Assembly: GCA_028290465.1 (NCBI GenBank)
Contig: JAQGJU010000143.1
Span: 1-64,000, forward strand
DNA length: 64,000 bases
Reading direction: 5' to 3'
DNA from: Xanthobacteraceae bacterium
Lineage (GTDB): Bacteria; Pseudomonadota; Alphaproteobacteria; Rhizobiales; Xanthobacteraceae
The notes beneath the pieces were generated by a model. The model had not been told where the DNA came from. It did no database searches and saw only the letters and a list, made by a program, of their open reading frames with translations. The position numbers were made by a program, and so were the translations under genes. Each line of letters begins with the position of its first letter. The stretch's first letter is position 1. Shown piece by piece: positions 1 to 10,498 of the stretch.

Positions 1-107
1 CAGCGCGACGGGAATACCGTCTCTTCGCCGGTCCACTCGCCCGCGAACACCGCGAGCCTGTGATGCTCCTCCAGCGGCTTCGGTGCGGCGAGACGGTCCT
101 CGGGCAT
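1..107 (-). CDS. DUF1579-like protein, N-terminal fragment
   Basis: Only the first 35 or so codons are in the window; the gene runs off the left edge. The ATG (complement of 105-107) lies 3 bases after the sucC stop, so the two are almost certainly co-transcribed. The visible protein contains the motif FAGEWTGEE, which resembles the start of DUF1579 proteins, small beta-barrel-like proteins of unknown function. The family call rests on this short motif and is tentative. It is notable that this frame, not sucD, follows sucC directly. Confidence 0.5.
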   Translation of the reverse strand, partial: MPEDRLAAPKPLEEHHRLAVFAGEWTGEETVFPSR

Positions 108-110
108 TGG

Positions 111-1277
<1,167 letters not shown>

Positions 1278-1373
1278 GAAGGTCCCCGGACTGTGACGTC
1301 GTGCGGTCGTTTTGTAAGCGTGGGGCTCCGCGCGGCACGACACGTGTGCGGCAGTGCCCGATCCGTTAGTGGT

Positions 1374-1416
1374 CCCGGGTCGTGGCACGGCAGCATGTGC
1401 TGCGCCACGACCCGGG
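1374..1416 (-). promoter_or_regulatory. Long hairpin between mdh and sucC
   Basis: The arms 1374-1386 and 1404-1416 are perfectly complementary over 13 bases (CCCGGGTCGTGGC), and the loop holds a second nested pair (GCAGCA/TGCTGC). No T-run follows on the minus strand, so it is not a canonical intrinsic terminator. It could attenuate, process or stabilise the mdh-sucC transcript. The structure is seen; the role is inferred. Confidence 0.6.
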
Positions 1417-1423
1417 CAGAGAC

Positions 1424-2470
<1,047 letters not shown>

Positions 2471-2531
2471 TCACAGCCACGCAAAAACCTCGATCACAGG
2501 CGGCCTTTGCAATGCTTAGGTCGCGCTCAGT

Positions 2532-2548
2532 TGGTATACGTTATACCA
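2532..2548. promoter_or_regulatory. Palindrome in the mdh/zapE intergenic region
   Basis: The arms TGGTATA (2532-2538) and TATACCA (2542-2548) are perfect inverted repeats around CGT. The 305-base gap 2390-2694 otherwise shows no gene. The site is about 140 bases upstream of the mdh start, and its layout is that of a dimeric regulator operator, for example of the GntR class. The regulator is unknown and the role is inferred. Confidence 0.4.
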
Positions 2549-2694
2549 GCCGCATCATGGTGCCAACTGCCTTTTAAAACCCAGCGTTGTGCGGCGCACT
2601 TATCGCGTATCCGCCTGCAGCATCGACATAAAACGCGCGCGCGAACGGACATTCTCATGCGCTGCGGTATGTTCGTTGTTGAGCCGCAGGCTGC

Positions 2695-3873
2695 TCAAGT
2701 CTCGACAATGCCTTCGCTCGACGCGCTGGTATCGGCCGCGCCACGGCCGTGCGGCTTGGCGAGATACTCTTCCGAGCGCATCTCGATCAGCCGCGACACG
2801 GTCCGCTTGAATTCAAACGCCTCGAAGCCGTCATCGGCCTTGTACAAGTCAGGCGGCTCAGCAGCCGCGGACGCGATCAGCTTCACGTTATTGTCGTACA
2901 GCGTATCGACCAGAATGATGAAGCGCTTGGCGGCATTGCGGGTATCGTAATTCATCGCCGGAATGCGATCGATCAACAGGGTATGGAATTCCTGGCCGAT
3001 GCGCAGATAGTCGTTGGCGCCGAGCGGCTGTTCGCATAACTGATGAAACGTGAAACGTGCCACGCCCATCGCGGCTTCCGGCACCCGCACCGTGCGGCCG
3101 TTGACGACGATGTCCTGCGGCGCGCCGCTGAATACGCCGGTCAGCTTCTGCCACGCATTGTCGAGCGCCACTTCGGCATCCTCGTCCGCCGGCGCGTACC
3201 ACACCGGCAGGCCGGCGAGCTTTTCCATGCGATAGTCGGTGCGGGCGTCGAGCCGCTCCAGTTCGACGTTCTGCTCCAGCAGCGCGATGAACGGCAGGAA
3301 CAGCGCGCGGTTGAGGCCGTCCTTGTAAAGATCCTGCGGCGCCACATTGGATGTCGCGACCAGCACGACGCCCAACTCAAACAGCCGCGTGAACAGCCGG
3401 CCGAGAATCATCGCGTCCGCAATGTCGGTGACGTGGAATTCATCGAAGCACAGCAGCCAGGTTTCGTCGGCGATCTCTTGGGCGGTCAGCCGGATCGGAT
3501 CCTCGCCGCTGATGTCTCCCATCTTCAGTTTGTGGCGAAACACCCGGACGCGCTCATGCACGTCCGCCATGAAGGCGTGGAAGTGCGCGCGCCGCTTGCG
3601 GCTGACCGTACTGGACGCAAAGAACAGGTCCATCAGCATGGTCTTGCCGCGGCCGACATCCCCGTAAATGTAGAGACCCTTGATCGGCGCCTTGCGCTGC
3701 TCGCGCGCGCCGAACATCCAGCCGAGCGACGAGGACTTGCGCGCCAGCCGGTGCTCGCCGAGCCGCTGTTCGAGATCGGCCAGCCGGTCGACGGCCATGG
3801 CCTGGGCGGGGTCGCGCGTGATCTCGCCGGCTTCGACGAGGGAATCGTACCGCGCTCGCAGGGGTCGCGACAT
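2695..3873 (-). CDS. zapE: Cell division protein ZapE (AFG1-like ATPase)
   Basis: A P-loop ATPase of the AFG1/ZapE family, which in E. coli associates with the division ring and in mitochondria helps degrade respiratory-chain subunits. The 392-residue protein has a Walker A motif GDVGRGKT about 75 residues in, a Walker B-like LLCFDEFHVTD, and a sensor segment VLVATSNVAP. Length and motif order match the family. The ATG at 3873 gives the usual N-terminus (MSRPLRARYDSLV). It is transcribed towards mdh, and such genes lie next to mdh in related genomes; this suggests conserved neighbourhood but not a shared operon, given the 305-base gap. Confidence 0.93.
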   Translation of the reverse strand: MSRPLRARYDSLVEAGEITRDPAQAMAVDRLADLEQRLGEHRLARKSSSLGWMFGAREQRKAPIKGLYIYGDVGRGKTMLMDLFFASSTVSRKRRAHFHAFMADVHERVRVFRHKLKMGDISGEDPIRLTAQEIADETWLLCFDEFHVTDIADAMILGRLFTRLFELGVVLVATSNVAPQDLYKDGLNRALFLPFIALLEQNVELERLDARTDYRMEKLAGLPVWYAPADEDAEVALDNAWQKLTGVFSGAPQDIVVNGRTVRVPEAAMGVARFTFHQLCEQPLGANDYLRIGQEFHTLLIDRIPAMNYDTRNAAKRFIILVDTLYDNNVKLIASAAAEPPDLYKADDGFEAFEFKRTVSRLIEMRSEEYLAKPHGRGAADTSASSEGIVET

Positions 3874-4555
3874 GAGCTAAGACTTGACCTTCAAGACCGG
3901 CCGTCACGGCGCGGACCGATCGAGGCAACGGCGCCTGCGACCCAAGACCAGCTATGGCAGATGGCGCCCGTCTGTAAAATCCGTCGGCCGCCGGAAAGTA
4001 CCTTCGATGTTTTGCGGCGCACAAAAATGATACCAAATGACAGGTTTTGGCGCCACGAAAGGCGTCTGAACCCAGGCCGTTTACCAAGTATATTTCTGAT
4101 CTGTGTGTTCGCCACGCCAGCATTCGGCAGTATCGTTTCTCGCTGGATAATATTATCGACCAAATATTGCACGGCCAAATTGTATTGCTGATGTTGATCA
4201 TGGCCGATCGACCACTTGATATTGACACCGCTTTGCGGCTTTAACACCCGATTTTCGCCCGAGCCGGCGCCGCACCCTGACCAATCCCGCCGTTAATGGC
4301 CGATTTAACGATTGCCCGGCCCGCCCCCTGTTCGCCTCGCTCTATCCTTTCGCGGGTTTAGCCGGAATCTGTACTCAGCCATGCGCGTTTAGACTGCGGC
4401 ATGTTCGCAAACGCGGAGCAATTGGGCTCGGATTTCATGTTTTTGCCGCACCGCAACATATATTGCTGGGAGCACAGAATTCGCGCCGGCGGACGAACCG
4501 TTGAGGGGAACGGCTGAAACGCCGCGGCACGGAAAAGGAAAGACGGGAAGATAGA
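3874..4555. other. 682-base intergenic region, no gene seen
   Basis: This gap between the divergent zapE and the acetyltransferase is partly AT-rich (about 4010-4245), unlike its surroundings. Short open frames on both strands lack a ribosome binding site or recognisable sequence. It presumably holds promoters for both flanking genes. Nothing else could be supported. Confidence 0.5.
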
Positions 4556-5131
4556 ATGCGTGAGCCCCTGCCCGACGGCGGCCTGGTCCGCAAATTGTGG
4601 ATCGGCGAAGCCGAACTCTACCGCGAGCATCTGCTGCGGCTCGATACCGACAGCCGCCGCAGCCGTTTTGGCGGCGCCGTGTCGGAAGATTTCATCCGGA
4701 ACTATGTCGATCTATCTGTCGGGCTGGATGCCGTGGTGCACGGCTTCTTCGTCGAGGGCCTGATGCGCGGCGCCGCCGAACTGCGGCCGCTCGGCACCGA
4801 CCACAGCGGCGAAGCCGAACTCGCCTTCAGCATCGAGAAGCCGTGGCAGAGTCATGGCGTCGGCTCGCTGCTGCTGGAGCGCACGCTGCTGGCCGCGCGC
4901 AATCGCGGCATCAAATCGTTGCACATGGCGTGTCTCGCCGACAATCGCCGCATGCAACAACTCGCGCGCAAGTTCGACGCTGAGCTGAGTTTCGATTTCG
5001 GCAGCGTGGTCGGCGCTGTCGAATCGCCGCGTCCGACACCGCTCTCGGTGATGCGCGAAATCGTCGCCGACAGTCACGGTTTTGCGACCGCGATGCTCGA
5101 CGTGCAACAGCGCATGTTCAAGACGACCTGA
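4556..5131 (+). CDS. GNAT-family N-acetyltransferase
   Basis: A 191-residue acetyltransferase of the GNAT fold, which transfers acetyl from acetyl-CoA to an amine; the substrate cannot be predicted. Evidence is the acetyl-CoA binding region around residues 95-125 (GEAELAFSIE then WQSHGVGSLLLERTL), which matches the beta4 strand and Q/RxxGxG/A loop, here QSHGVG. The ATG at 4556 is preceded by a GGGAAG-type ribosome binding site. It is monocistronic: 682 bases upstream are empty and an inverted repeat follows the stop. Confidence 0.85.
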   Translation: MREPLPDGGLVRKLWIGEAELYREHLLRLDTDSRRSRFGGAVSEDFIRNYVDLSVGLDAVVHGFFVEGLMRGAAELRPLGTDHSGEAELAFSIEKPWQSHGVGSLLLERTLLAARNRGIKSLHMACLADNRRMQQLARKFDAELSFDFGSVVGAVESPRPTPLSVMREIVADSHGFATAMLDVQQRMFKTT

Positions 5132-5434
5132 CGCGGTCGTCGAACTCTCTCAACTTCTCGCAATAATTTAACCACGACTGCGCGCTTCGCTTTCACGCGG
5201 AGCCTGCAGTCGTGCGCTTGCGCGCATCTATGAATCTCACGCGTTAACGAATCTCACGGCCCGTTCACGCGCACGGCACATCTGATCAAGCGCTCGTGAC
5301 CGCTCTGGCGAAACCCATGGTGCAGCGCCACGTAGCTTCTCCCATCGATCGAGCAGGTCTGCCGATCGAGATCAAAACCCTCGCGCGACATCGGTCTGAT
5401 GGACGGTGTGCGGCGAACTATTGGAGACTGCGTC
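5132..5434. other. 303-base intergenic region with an inverted repeat
   Basis: The arms CACGACTGC (5173-5181) and GCAGTCGTG (5206-5214) form a 9-base stem shortly after the acetyltransferase stop, possibly a weak terminator, though no T-run follows. The rest presumably carries the promoter of the small secreted protein at 5435. Minus-strand open frames here are not convincing. Confidence 0.4.
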
Positions 5435-5692
5435 ATGAACACCACGTCGAAGATCACCCTCGTCGCCGCCGTGCTGACCTCGCTCGCCGCGCCGGCTTTC
5501 GCCGCCGCCGTTGTGCCGGAATTCCCGGGCGAACTGGCGCAGCCGACCGCGCAGACCCAGTCCTATGACAGCAATGCGAGCCAGTCCTATGCAAGCTCGC
5601 GCGCGCAGTGGACTCCGGCCCGCAACGCGGCCCCGACCCGCTCGTGGAGCGAGCAACGCTCGTTCGATCGCGGCAGCGCCGTGATCAACTAA
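5435..5692 (+). CDS. Small secreted protein of unknown function
   Basis: An 85-residue protein with a clear Sec signal peptide: a short positive start, a hydrophobic core (TLVAAVLTSLAAP) and a likely AFA-A cleavage site near residue 22. The mature part is rich in Ser, Gln, Ala and Tyr and contains no recognised domain. The ATG at 5435 is supported by GGAG 8 bases upstream; a further upstream ATG at 5399 would bury the signal peptide. A strong terminator follows. Similar short Ser/Gln-rich exported proteins are common in Bradyrhizobium relatives, but no function is known. Confidence 0.75.
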   Translation: MNTTSKITLVAAVLTSLAAPAFAAAVVPEFPGELAQPTAQTQSYDSNASQSYASSRAQWTPARNAAPTRSWSEQRSFDRGSAVIN

Positions 5693-5748
5693 ACGTTCGA
5701 ACCTAAATTGGGATCGGCTGGCGCGGTCGCAAGACCGACGCCGACCGG

Positions 5749-5795
5749 ACGCGGCCGGCTAAAGTCCCCCTGAGGCCGGCCGCGTTCTTTCTTTC
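5749..5795 (+). terminator. Intrinsic terminator after the small secreted gene
   Basis: The 11-base perfect stem ACGCGGCCGGC (5749-5759) / GCCGGCCGCGT (5775-5785) is followed by TCTTTCTTTCC on the plus strand. It lies 57 bases after the stop at 5692 and just before the convergent end of thpR. Confidence 0.8.
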
Positions 5796-5799
5796 CTGA

Positions 5800-6348
5800 T
5801 TATTCCGCGTCGGTGCGCGCATCCAGCGGATAGACCGCCTCCTCGACATACGGCCCACCGCCAACCGAATCGCGCGACGAGAACAAGACGAATTGCGTCA
5901 CGGGAAACGGTCCGGCGCGAAAATCGGCGCGCGGCGCCAGATAGTCGGCGACGTCCCGGCTGGTCGATTGCCGCAGCCGCGCCAGCGTCACATGCGGCGT
6001 GAATTTGCGCTCCGCTTCCTGGCCGAGCCGCTGATACAGACGCTCATGCTCGGCCTGCAGTTCAAGCAGCGCCGGGATCGGCTTGACGCCTGCATACACC
6101 GCGCGCGGCTTGCGCCCGCCAAATGAATCGAGCCCGTCGAGCGTCAGTTCAAATGGCGCACGCCGCACTTGTGCCAGCAACACCGTGATGTCTCGTGCAA
6201 AAACGCCATCGACATCCCCGATGAAGCGCAACGTCAGATGATAGCTTTCCGGCTCGATCCAACGCGCGCCCGGCAACCCGCCGCGCAGCATGGCGAGCGA
6301 CTGGCCGATGTCGGCGGGAATTTCGATGGCGGTGAACAGACGGGGCAT
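5800..6348 (-). CDS. thpR: RNA 2',3'-cyclic phosphodiesterase
   Basis: A 182-residue 2H phosphoesterase that opens 2',3'-cyclic phosphates on RNA (formerly called 2'-5' RNA ligase). Both HxTx catalytic motifs are visible: HLTL near residue 41 and HVTL near residue 123, flanked by the typical FIGDVD and LARLRQ segments. The N-terminus PRLFTAIEIP is characteristic. It lies 21 bases from the SGNH esterase stop in the same direction, so co-transcription is likely, although a functional link is not known. Confidence 0.92.
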   Translation of the reverse strand: MPRLFTAIEIPADIGQSLAMLRGGLPGARWIEPESYHLTLRFIGDVDGVFARDITVLLAQVRRAPFELTLDGLDSFGGRKPRAVYAGVKPIPALLELQAEHERLYQRLGQEAERKFTPHVTLARLRQSTSRDVADYLAPRADFRAGPFPVTQFVLFSSRDSVGGGPYVEEAVYPLDARTDAE

Positions 6349-6369
6349 CTTGATCTGATGGCGTAAGTG

Positions 6370-7068
6370 TTAGCCGCCTTGGCGCTTGCGCACCTCGGCG
6401 ATCAGTTCTTCGACCTTGGGCAGAATGCGGCCGACGATGACATCGACACCGGCAGCGGTAGGATGAATGCCATCGGCCTGATTGAGCTTGGCGTCGGTCA
6501 CCACGCCATCGAGGAAGAACGGATAGAATATCGCGCCATACTGTTCGGCAAGCTCCGGATAGATCGCATCGAATTCGCGCGCATAGTCCGGCCCCATGTT
6601 GCGCGGCGCCCGCATCCCGGCCAGCAGCACCGGAATATTGCGCGTCTTAAATTTTTTCAGGATCGAATCCAGCGCCGCTCGCGTCACCTTCGGGTCGATG
6701 CCGCGTAGCGCATCGTTGGCGCCCAATTCCAGAATAACCGCATCGGCATCCTCAGCCACCGACCAGTCAACCCGTGCCAAGCCGCCGGACGCCGTATCGC
6801 CGGAGACGCCCGCATTGACGATCTCGACATTCTGACCCTTGGCCTTAAGCGCCGCCGCCAGCTTTACCGGAAATGCCGCCTGAGCCGGCAAACCGAAGCC
6901 GGCGGTCAGCGAATCCCCGAACGCGACGATTTTCACTGGTTTTGGCTCCGCCGCGTTCGCACGACCCGGCATGGCTGCCCAAAGAGTAACCAAGCCGACC
7001 GCCACAACCAAAATGCCGCGCAGCGCGGTCTGGACCCGGCCGCGCCGCGTCCCATATGAGCTAGGCAC
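6370..7068 (-). CDS. SGNH/GDSL esterase (TesA-like arylesterase)
   Basis: A periplasmic esterase/lysophospholipase of the TesA type. The SGNH blocks are all present: AFGDSLTAGFGL with the nucleophile serine, the glycine in block II, GANDALRG with block-III Asn, and DGIHPTAAG with the catalytic Asp and His. The start was set at a GTG at 7068, which has GAGGG 8 bases upstream and yields a 39-residue signal peptide (hydrophobic core GILVVAVGLVTLWAA, cleavage after ANA). An ATG at 7116 in the same frame would overlap the divergent ATPase start codon and lacks a ribosome site. It is divergent from the YbbA/YbbP pair, as tesA is in E. coli. Confidence 0.9.
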   Translation of the reverse strand: MPSSYGTRRGRVQTALRGILVVAVGLVTLWAAMPGRANAAEPKPVKIVAFGDSLTAGFGLPAQAAFPVKLAAALKAKGQNVEIVNAGVSGDTASGGLARVDWSVAEDADAVILELGANDALRGIDPKVTRAALDSILKKFKTRNIPVLLAGMRAPRNMGPDYAREFDAIYPELAEQYGAIFYPFFLDGVVTDAKLNQADGIHPTAAGVDVIVGRILPKVEELIAEVRKRQGG

Positions 7069-7114
7069 GGAACCAGCCCTCAAAAAAGCCGCAGGATACG
7101 TCCGGAATGACTGC

Positions 7115-7840
7115 ATGAACGATACCTCACGAACGGACGTAAAACCGGGCCCGGCGATTTCGCTGGCCGGCGTCAATCTCTCGCTCGGCCGCGGCGCGGC
7201 CCGCGTCCACATCCTCAAAGACATCAACCTGCATATTGGCGCCGGTGAGGCAATCGGCCTAGTCGGCCCATCGGGCTCGGGCAAATCGACGCTGCTGATG
7301 GTGATGGCCGGATTGGAACGGCCGGACACCGGCGCGGTCTCGGTGGCCGGCGCCGACCTCGGCAAGCTCAACGAGGACGGGCTGGCGCGGTTTCGCGGCC
7401 GGCATGTCGGCATCGTGTTCCAGTCGTTTCACCTGATCCCGACCATGACGGCCCTGGAGAATGTCGCGGTGCCGCTCGAACTCGCCGGCGTCGCCGATGC
7501 CCATGAGCGCGCCGCGCACGAACTCGCGGCCGTCGGCCTTGGCGACCGCTTCAATCACTACCCGGCGCAATTGTCCGGTGGCGAGCAGCAGCGCGTCGCG
7601 CTGGCACGAGCATTGGCGCCCGATCCGGCGATTCTGGTCGCGGACGAGCCGACCGGCAATCTCGACGAGACCACCGGCAAGCAGATCATCGAACTGCTGT
7701 TCGCCGGCCACGAGAAGCGCGGCACCACCCTGGTGCTGGTGACGCACGACAATGCGCTGGCGAAAAGATGCGACCGCACCGTGCGGCTGCGCTCGGGCCG
7801 GATCGAGACCGGCGTCCTGCGCGAGGTCGCGACCGCATGA
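7115..7840 (+). CDS. ABC transporter ATP-binding protein, YbbA type
   Basis: The 241-residue ATPase of a MacB/LolD-like ABC system. Walker A is GPSGSGKST, the signature is LSGGEQQR, Walker B is ILVADEPTGNLDE, and the H-loop is LVTHD. The EPTGNLD form is typical of the MacB/LolD/YbbA group, which powers mechanotransmission or lipoprotein handling rather than ordinary import. Its stop overlaps the start of the permease gene by ATGA, so the two are translationally coupled. Its start codon overlaps the longest possible reading frame of the divergent esterase. Confidence 0.93.
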   Translation: MNDTSRTDVKPGPAISLAGVNLSLGRGAARVHILKDINLHIGAGEAIGLVGPSGSGKSTLLMVMAGLERPDTGAVSVAGADLGKLNEDGLARFRGRHVGIVFQSFHLIPTMTALENVAVPLELAGVADAHERAAHELAAVGLGDRFNHYPAQLSGGEQQRVALARALAPDPAILVADEPTGNLDETTGKQIIELLFAGHEKRGTTLVLVTHDNALAKRCDRTVRLRSGRIETGVLREVATA

Positions 7841-10413
7841 CGGCGATCCCTTTGACGGCGCCGGCCCGACCGGCCGGCTTGATGCTGGCCATACGCTTTG
7901 GCATGCGCGAGTTGCGCGGCGGCCTGCGCGGCTTCGCGGTGTTCATCGCCTGCATCGCGCTCGGCGTGATGTCGATCGCGGGTGTCGGCTCGTTCGCCGA
8001 AAGCCTCGGCAATGGCTTGGCGCGTGAGGGACGGGTGATCCTCGGTGGCGACGCCGACTTTACCTTGATCCAGCGCGAGGCGACCACCGCCGAGCAAGCC
8101 TTCGTGGCGGCCCGCGGCACCATGTCGGTCGCCGCCACATTGCGCGCGATGGCCCGCAAGGCCGATGGTCAGTTGGCGCTGGTCGAGATCAAGGCGGTCG
8201 ATGCCGCCTATCCGCTGTACGGCACCGTGAAGACCGAGCCGCAGATGGCGGTCTCGGATCTGTTCGCCGAGCGCGACGGCGCGTTCGGCATCGCGGCCGA
8301 TCCGAACTTGCTGGCGCGACTCGATCTCGCGCCGGGCGGCCGGATCACCATCGGCAGCGCGACGCTTGAAATCCGCGCTGCACTCACCGGCGAGCCGGAC
8401 AAGCTGGCTGGCGGCATCGGCTTCGGACCGCGCGTGCTGATGAGCGAAGCCGCGCTGCGGGCGACCGGCCTGATCCAGCCTGGCAGTCTGGTGCGCTGGC
8501 ATTACCGTCTCAAATTGCCGGCCGCCGACGCCAGCGACGCGACCGTCAAGGCGCTGGCCGGTCAGGCGCGGGCCGCATTGCCGGATTCCGGCTGGGACGT
8601 GCGCACCCGCGCCAACGCTTCGCCGCAGCTCGAACGCAATGTCGAACGCTTCACGCAATTTCTCACCCTGGTCGGCCTGACCGCGCTGCTAGTCGGCGGC
8701 GTCGGGGTCGCCAACGCGGTATCGAGCCATCTCGACCGCAAGCGCGACGTCATCGCCACGCTGAAGGCGCTCGGTGCCACCGGCGGCAGCGTGTTCGCGA
8801 TGTATCTGTCGCAGGTGCTGCTGCTCGCTTTGGCTGGCTCCGCGATCGGCGCGGTGCTGGGCGCCGCCCTGCCGTTCCTGATCAGTTGGAGCTTCGGCGC
8901 GGTGATTCCGCTGCCGATCGCGCCGTCGCTGCATGCCGGACAATTGGCGCTGGCGCTGCTCTATGGCGTGATGACTGCTTTGGCCTTCGCACTGTGGCCG
9001 CTCGGCCGCGCCCATGACATTCCGGTCGCGGCGCTGTTTCGCGATGCCGTCGATGCCGGACGGCAATGGCCGCGGCGGCATTATATCATCGCGACCGCCG
9101 TGGTCGTGGCGGCGCTGGCCGCGCTGGCCATCGGACTGGCCTTCGACCGACGCATCGCGGCGATCTTCGTCGCCTCGGCGGCAGCCGTGTTCGTCGCGCT
9201 GCGGCTGGTCGCCGGGCTGCTGATGCGGCTCGCCGCGGCGGCGCCGCGCGCGCGCTCGACCTCATTACGGCTTGCCATCGCCAATATCCACCGGCCCGGC
9301 GCGCTGACACCGAGCGTGGTGCTGTCGCTCGGCCTTGGACTCGCGTTGCTGGTGACCGTGGTTCAGGTCGACGGCAATCTGCGCCGGCAGTTCATGGCGG
9401 CGCTGCCCGACAAGGCGCCGTCGTTCTTCTTCATCGATATTCCGGCCGACGATGCGTCGCGCTTCGACACCTTCCTGAATACGCAGGCACCCGGCGCCGC
9501 CATCGAAGACGTGCCGATGCTGCGCGGCCGCATCGTCGATGCGCGCGGCGTCAAGGCAGAAGATCTCAAGCCCGCCGCCAATGCGGCCTGGGTGCTGCAA
9601 AGCGACCGCGGCATCACCTATGGGCCCGACATTCCGAAGGGCTCTCGCGTGGTCGAAGGCGAATGGTGGAAGCCCGATTATGCCGGGCCGCCCCTGGTAT
9701 CCTTCGAGAAGAAGCTGGCCGATGGCCTAGGTCTCAAGATCGGCGACAAGATCACCGTCAACGTGCTCGGCCGCAATATCAACGCCACCATATCCAATCT
9801 GCGCACCGTCGACTGGCAGAACCTCGGCATCAATTTCGTGCTGGTGTTTTCGCCGAACGCATTCCGGGGCGCGCCAAACACCCATATCGCGACGCTGACC
9901 TATCCGGGCGGCGGCGATGTCGCGCGCGAGACCGCGCTGCTCAAGACCGTGACCGCGCAATTCCCGACCGTGACGGCGGTGCGCGTCAAGGAAGCGCTCG
10001 ATGCGGTCGGTGGCGTGGTGCTCAATCTGGTGATGGGCATCCGGGCCGCCAGCCTGATCACGTTGATCTCCGCCATTCTGGTGCTGGGCGGCGCACTCGC
10101 GGCCGGCCATCGTCATCGCGTGTACGACGCGGTTATTCTTAAAACGCTCGGTGCGACACGCGCGCGCCTGCTCGGCGCCTATGCGCTGGAGTATCTGCTG
10201 CTCGGCGCCGCCACCGCCGTATTCGGCGTCGCCGCCGGTACGTCGGCTGCCGCGCTGGTGGTCACGCAGGTGATGGATCTGACCTTCGTCTGGCTGCCCG
10301 GACCGGCTGCCGCTGCCGCGCTCGGCGCGCTGGCTTTGACCGTCATTCTCGGGCTTGTGGGCACCTTCAGCGCGCTCGGCCAGAAGCCGGCGCCGGTGCT
10401 GCGGAATTTGTAA
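7837..10413 (+). CDS. FtsX-like ABC permease, YbbP type
   Basis: An 858-residue inner-membrane protein, partner of the preceding ATPase. It has the double FtsX architecture of the YbbP family: an N-terminal membrane helix (about 30-50), a large periplasmic part, a first group of membrane helices (about 280-420), a middle pair (about 425-480), a second periplasmic part, and a final helix group at the C-terminus. The start ATG at 7837 overlaps the ATPase stop (ATGA). The true substrate of YbbAP systems is unsettled; the conserved neighbourhood with a TesA-type esterase suggests a hydrophobic or esterified compound. A REP-like palindrome follows the stop. Confidence 0.92.
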   Translation: MTAIPLTAPARPAGLMLAIRFGMRELRGGLRGFAVFIACIALGVMSIAGVGSFAESLGNGLAREGRVILGGDADFTLIQREATTAEQAFVAARGTMSVAATLRAMARKADGQLALVEIKAVDAAYPLYGTVKTEPQMAVSDLFAERDGAFGIAADPNLLARLDLAPGGRITIGSATLEIRAALTGEPDKLAGGIGFGPRVLMSEAALRATGLIQPGSLVRWHYRLKLPAADASDATVKALAGQARAALPDSGWDVRTRANASPQLERNVERFTQFLTLVGLTALLVGGVGVANAVSSHLDRKRDVIATLKALGATGGSVFAMYLSQVLLLALAGSAIGAVLGAALPFLISWSFGAVIPLPIAPSLHAGQLALALLYGVMTALAFALWPLGRAHDIPVAALFRDAVDAGRQWPRRHYIIATAVVVAALAALAIGLAFDRRIAAIFVASAAAVFVALRLVAGLLMRLAAAAPRARSTSLRLAIANIHRPGALTPSVVLSLGLGLALLVTVVQVDGNLRRQFMAALPDKAPSFFFIDIPADDASRFDTFLNTQAPGAAIEDVPMLRGRIVDARGVKAEDLKPAANAAWVLQSDRGITYGPDIPKGSRVVEGEWWKPDYAGPPLVSFEKKLADGLGLKIGDKITVNVLGRNINATISNLRTVDWQNLGINFVLVFSPNAFRGAPNTHIATLTYPGGGDVARETALLKTVTAQFPTVTAVRVKEALDAVGGVVLNLVMGIRAASLITLISAILVLGGALAAGHRHRVYDAVILKTLGATRARLLGAYALEYLLLGAATAVFGVAAGTSAAALVVTQVMDLTFVWLPGPAAAAALGALALTVILGLVGTFSALGQKPAPVLRNL

Positions 10414-10440
10414 GACAGTCCGCCTGAACAACTCAGGCGT

Positions 10441-10478
10441 CATTCCGGGGCGCAAGCGAAGCTTGCGAGCCCGGAATG
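10441..10478. repeat. REP-like palindrome (CATTCCGGG type)
   Basis: The outer arms CATTCCGGG (10441-10449) and CCCGGAATG (10470-10478) enclose inner arms CGCAAGC/GCTTGCG around GAA. It lies between two convergent genes and could act as a bidirectional terminator. The same sequence type is abundant in Bradyrhizobium-related genomes. Confidence 0.75.
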
Positions 10479-10498
10479 GCACCCTCATTGAACGTCTA

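Noticed and set aside
3043-4191. A 382-codon open frame on the plus strand opposite zapE
   Set aside because: It is antisense to zapE and is rich in His, Arg and Asp in the way typical of a high-GC complementary frame; no ribosome site or known motif.
3891-4247. A 118-codon minus-strand frame in the zapE upstream gap
   Set aside because: Low-quality sequence, no ribosome site, no similarity recognised.
4291-4308. A CtrA-like TTAA...TTAA site before the acetyltransferase gene
   Set aside because: The spacing between the two TTAA halves is 8 bases rather than 7, so it does not fit the consensus.
5254-5457. A 67-codon minus-strand frame before the small secreted gene
   Set aside because: It overlaps the secreted gene start and has no ribosome site or family resemblance.
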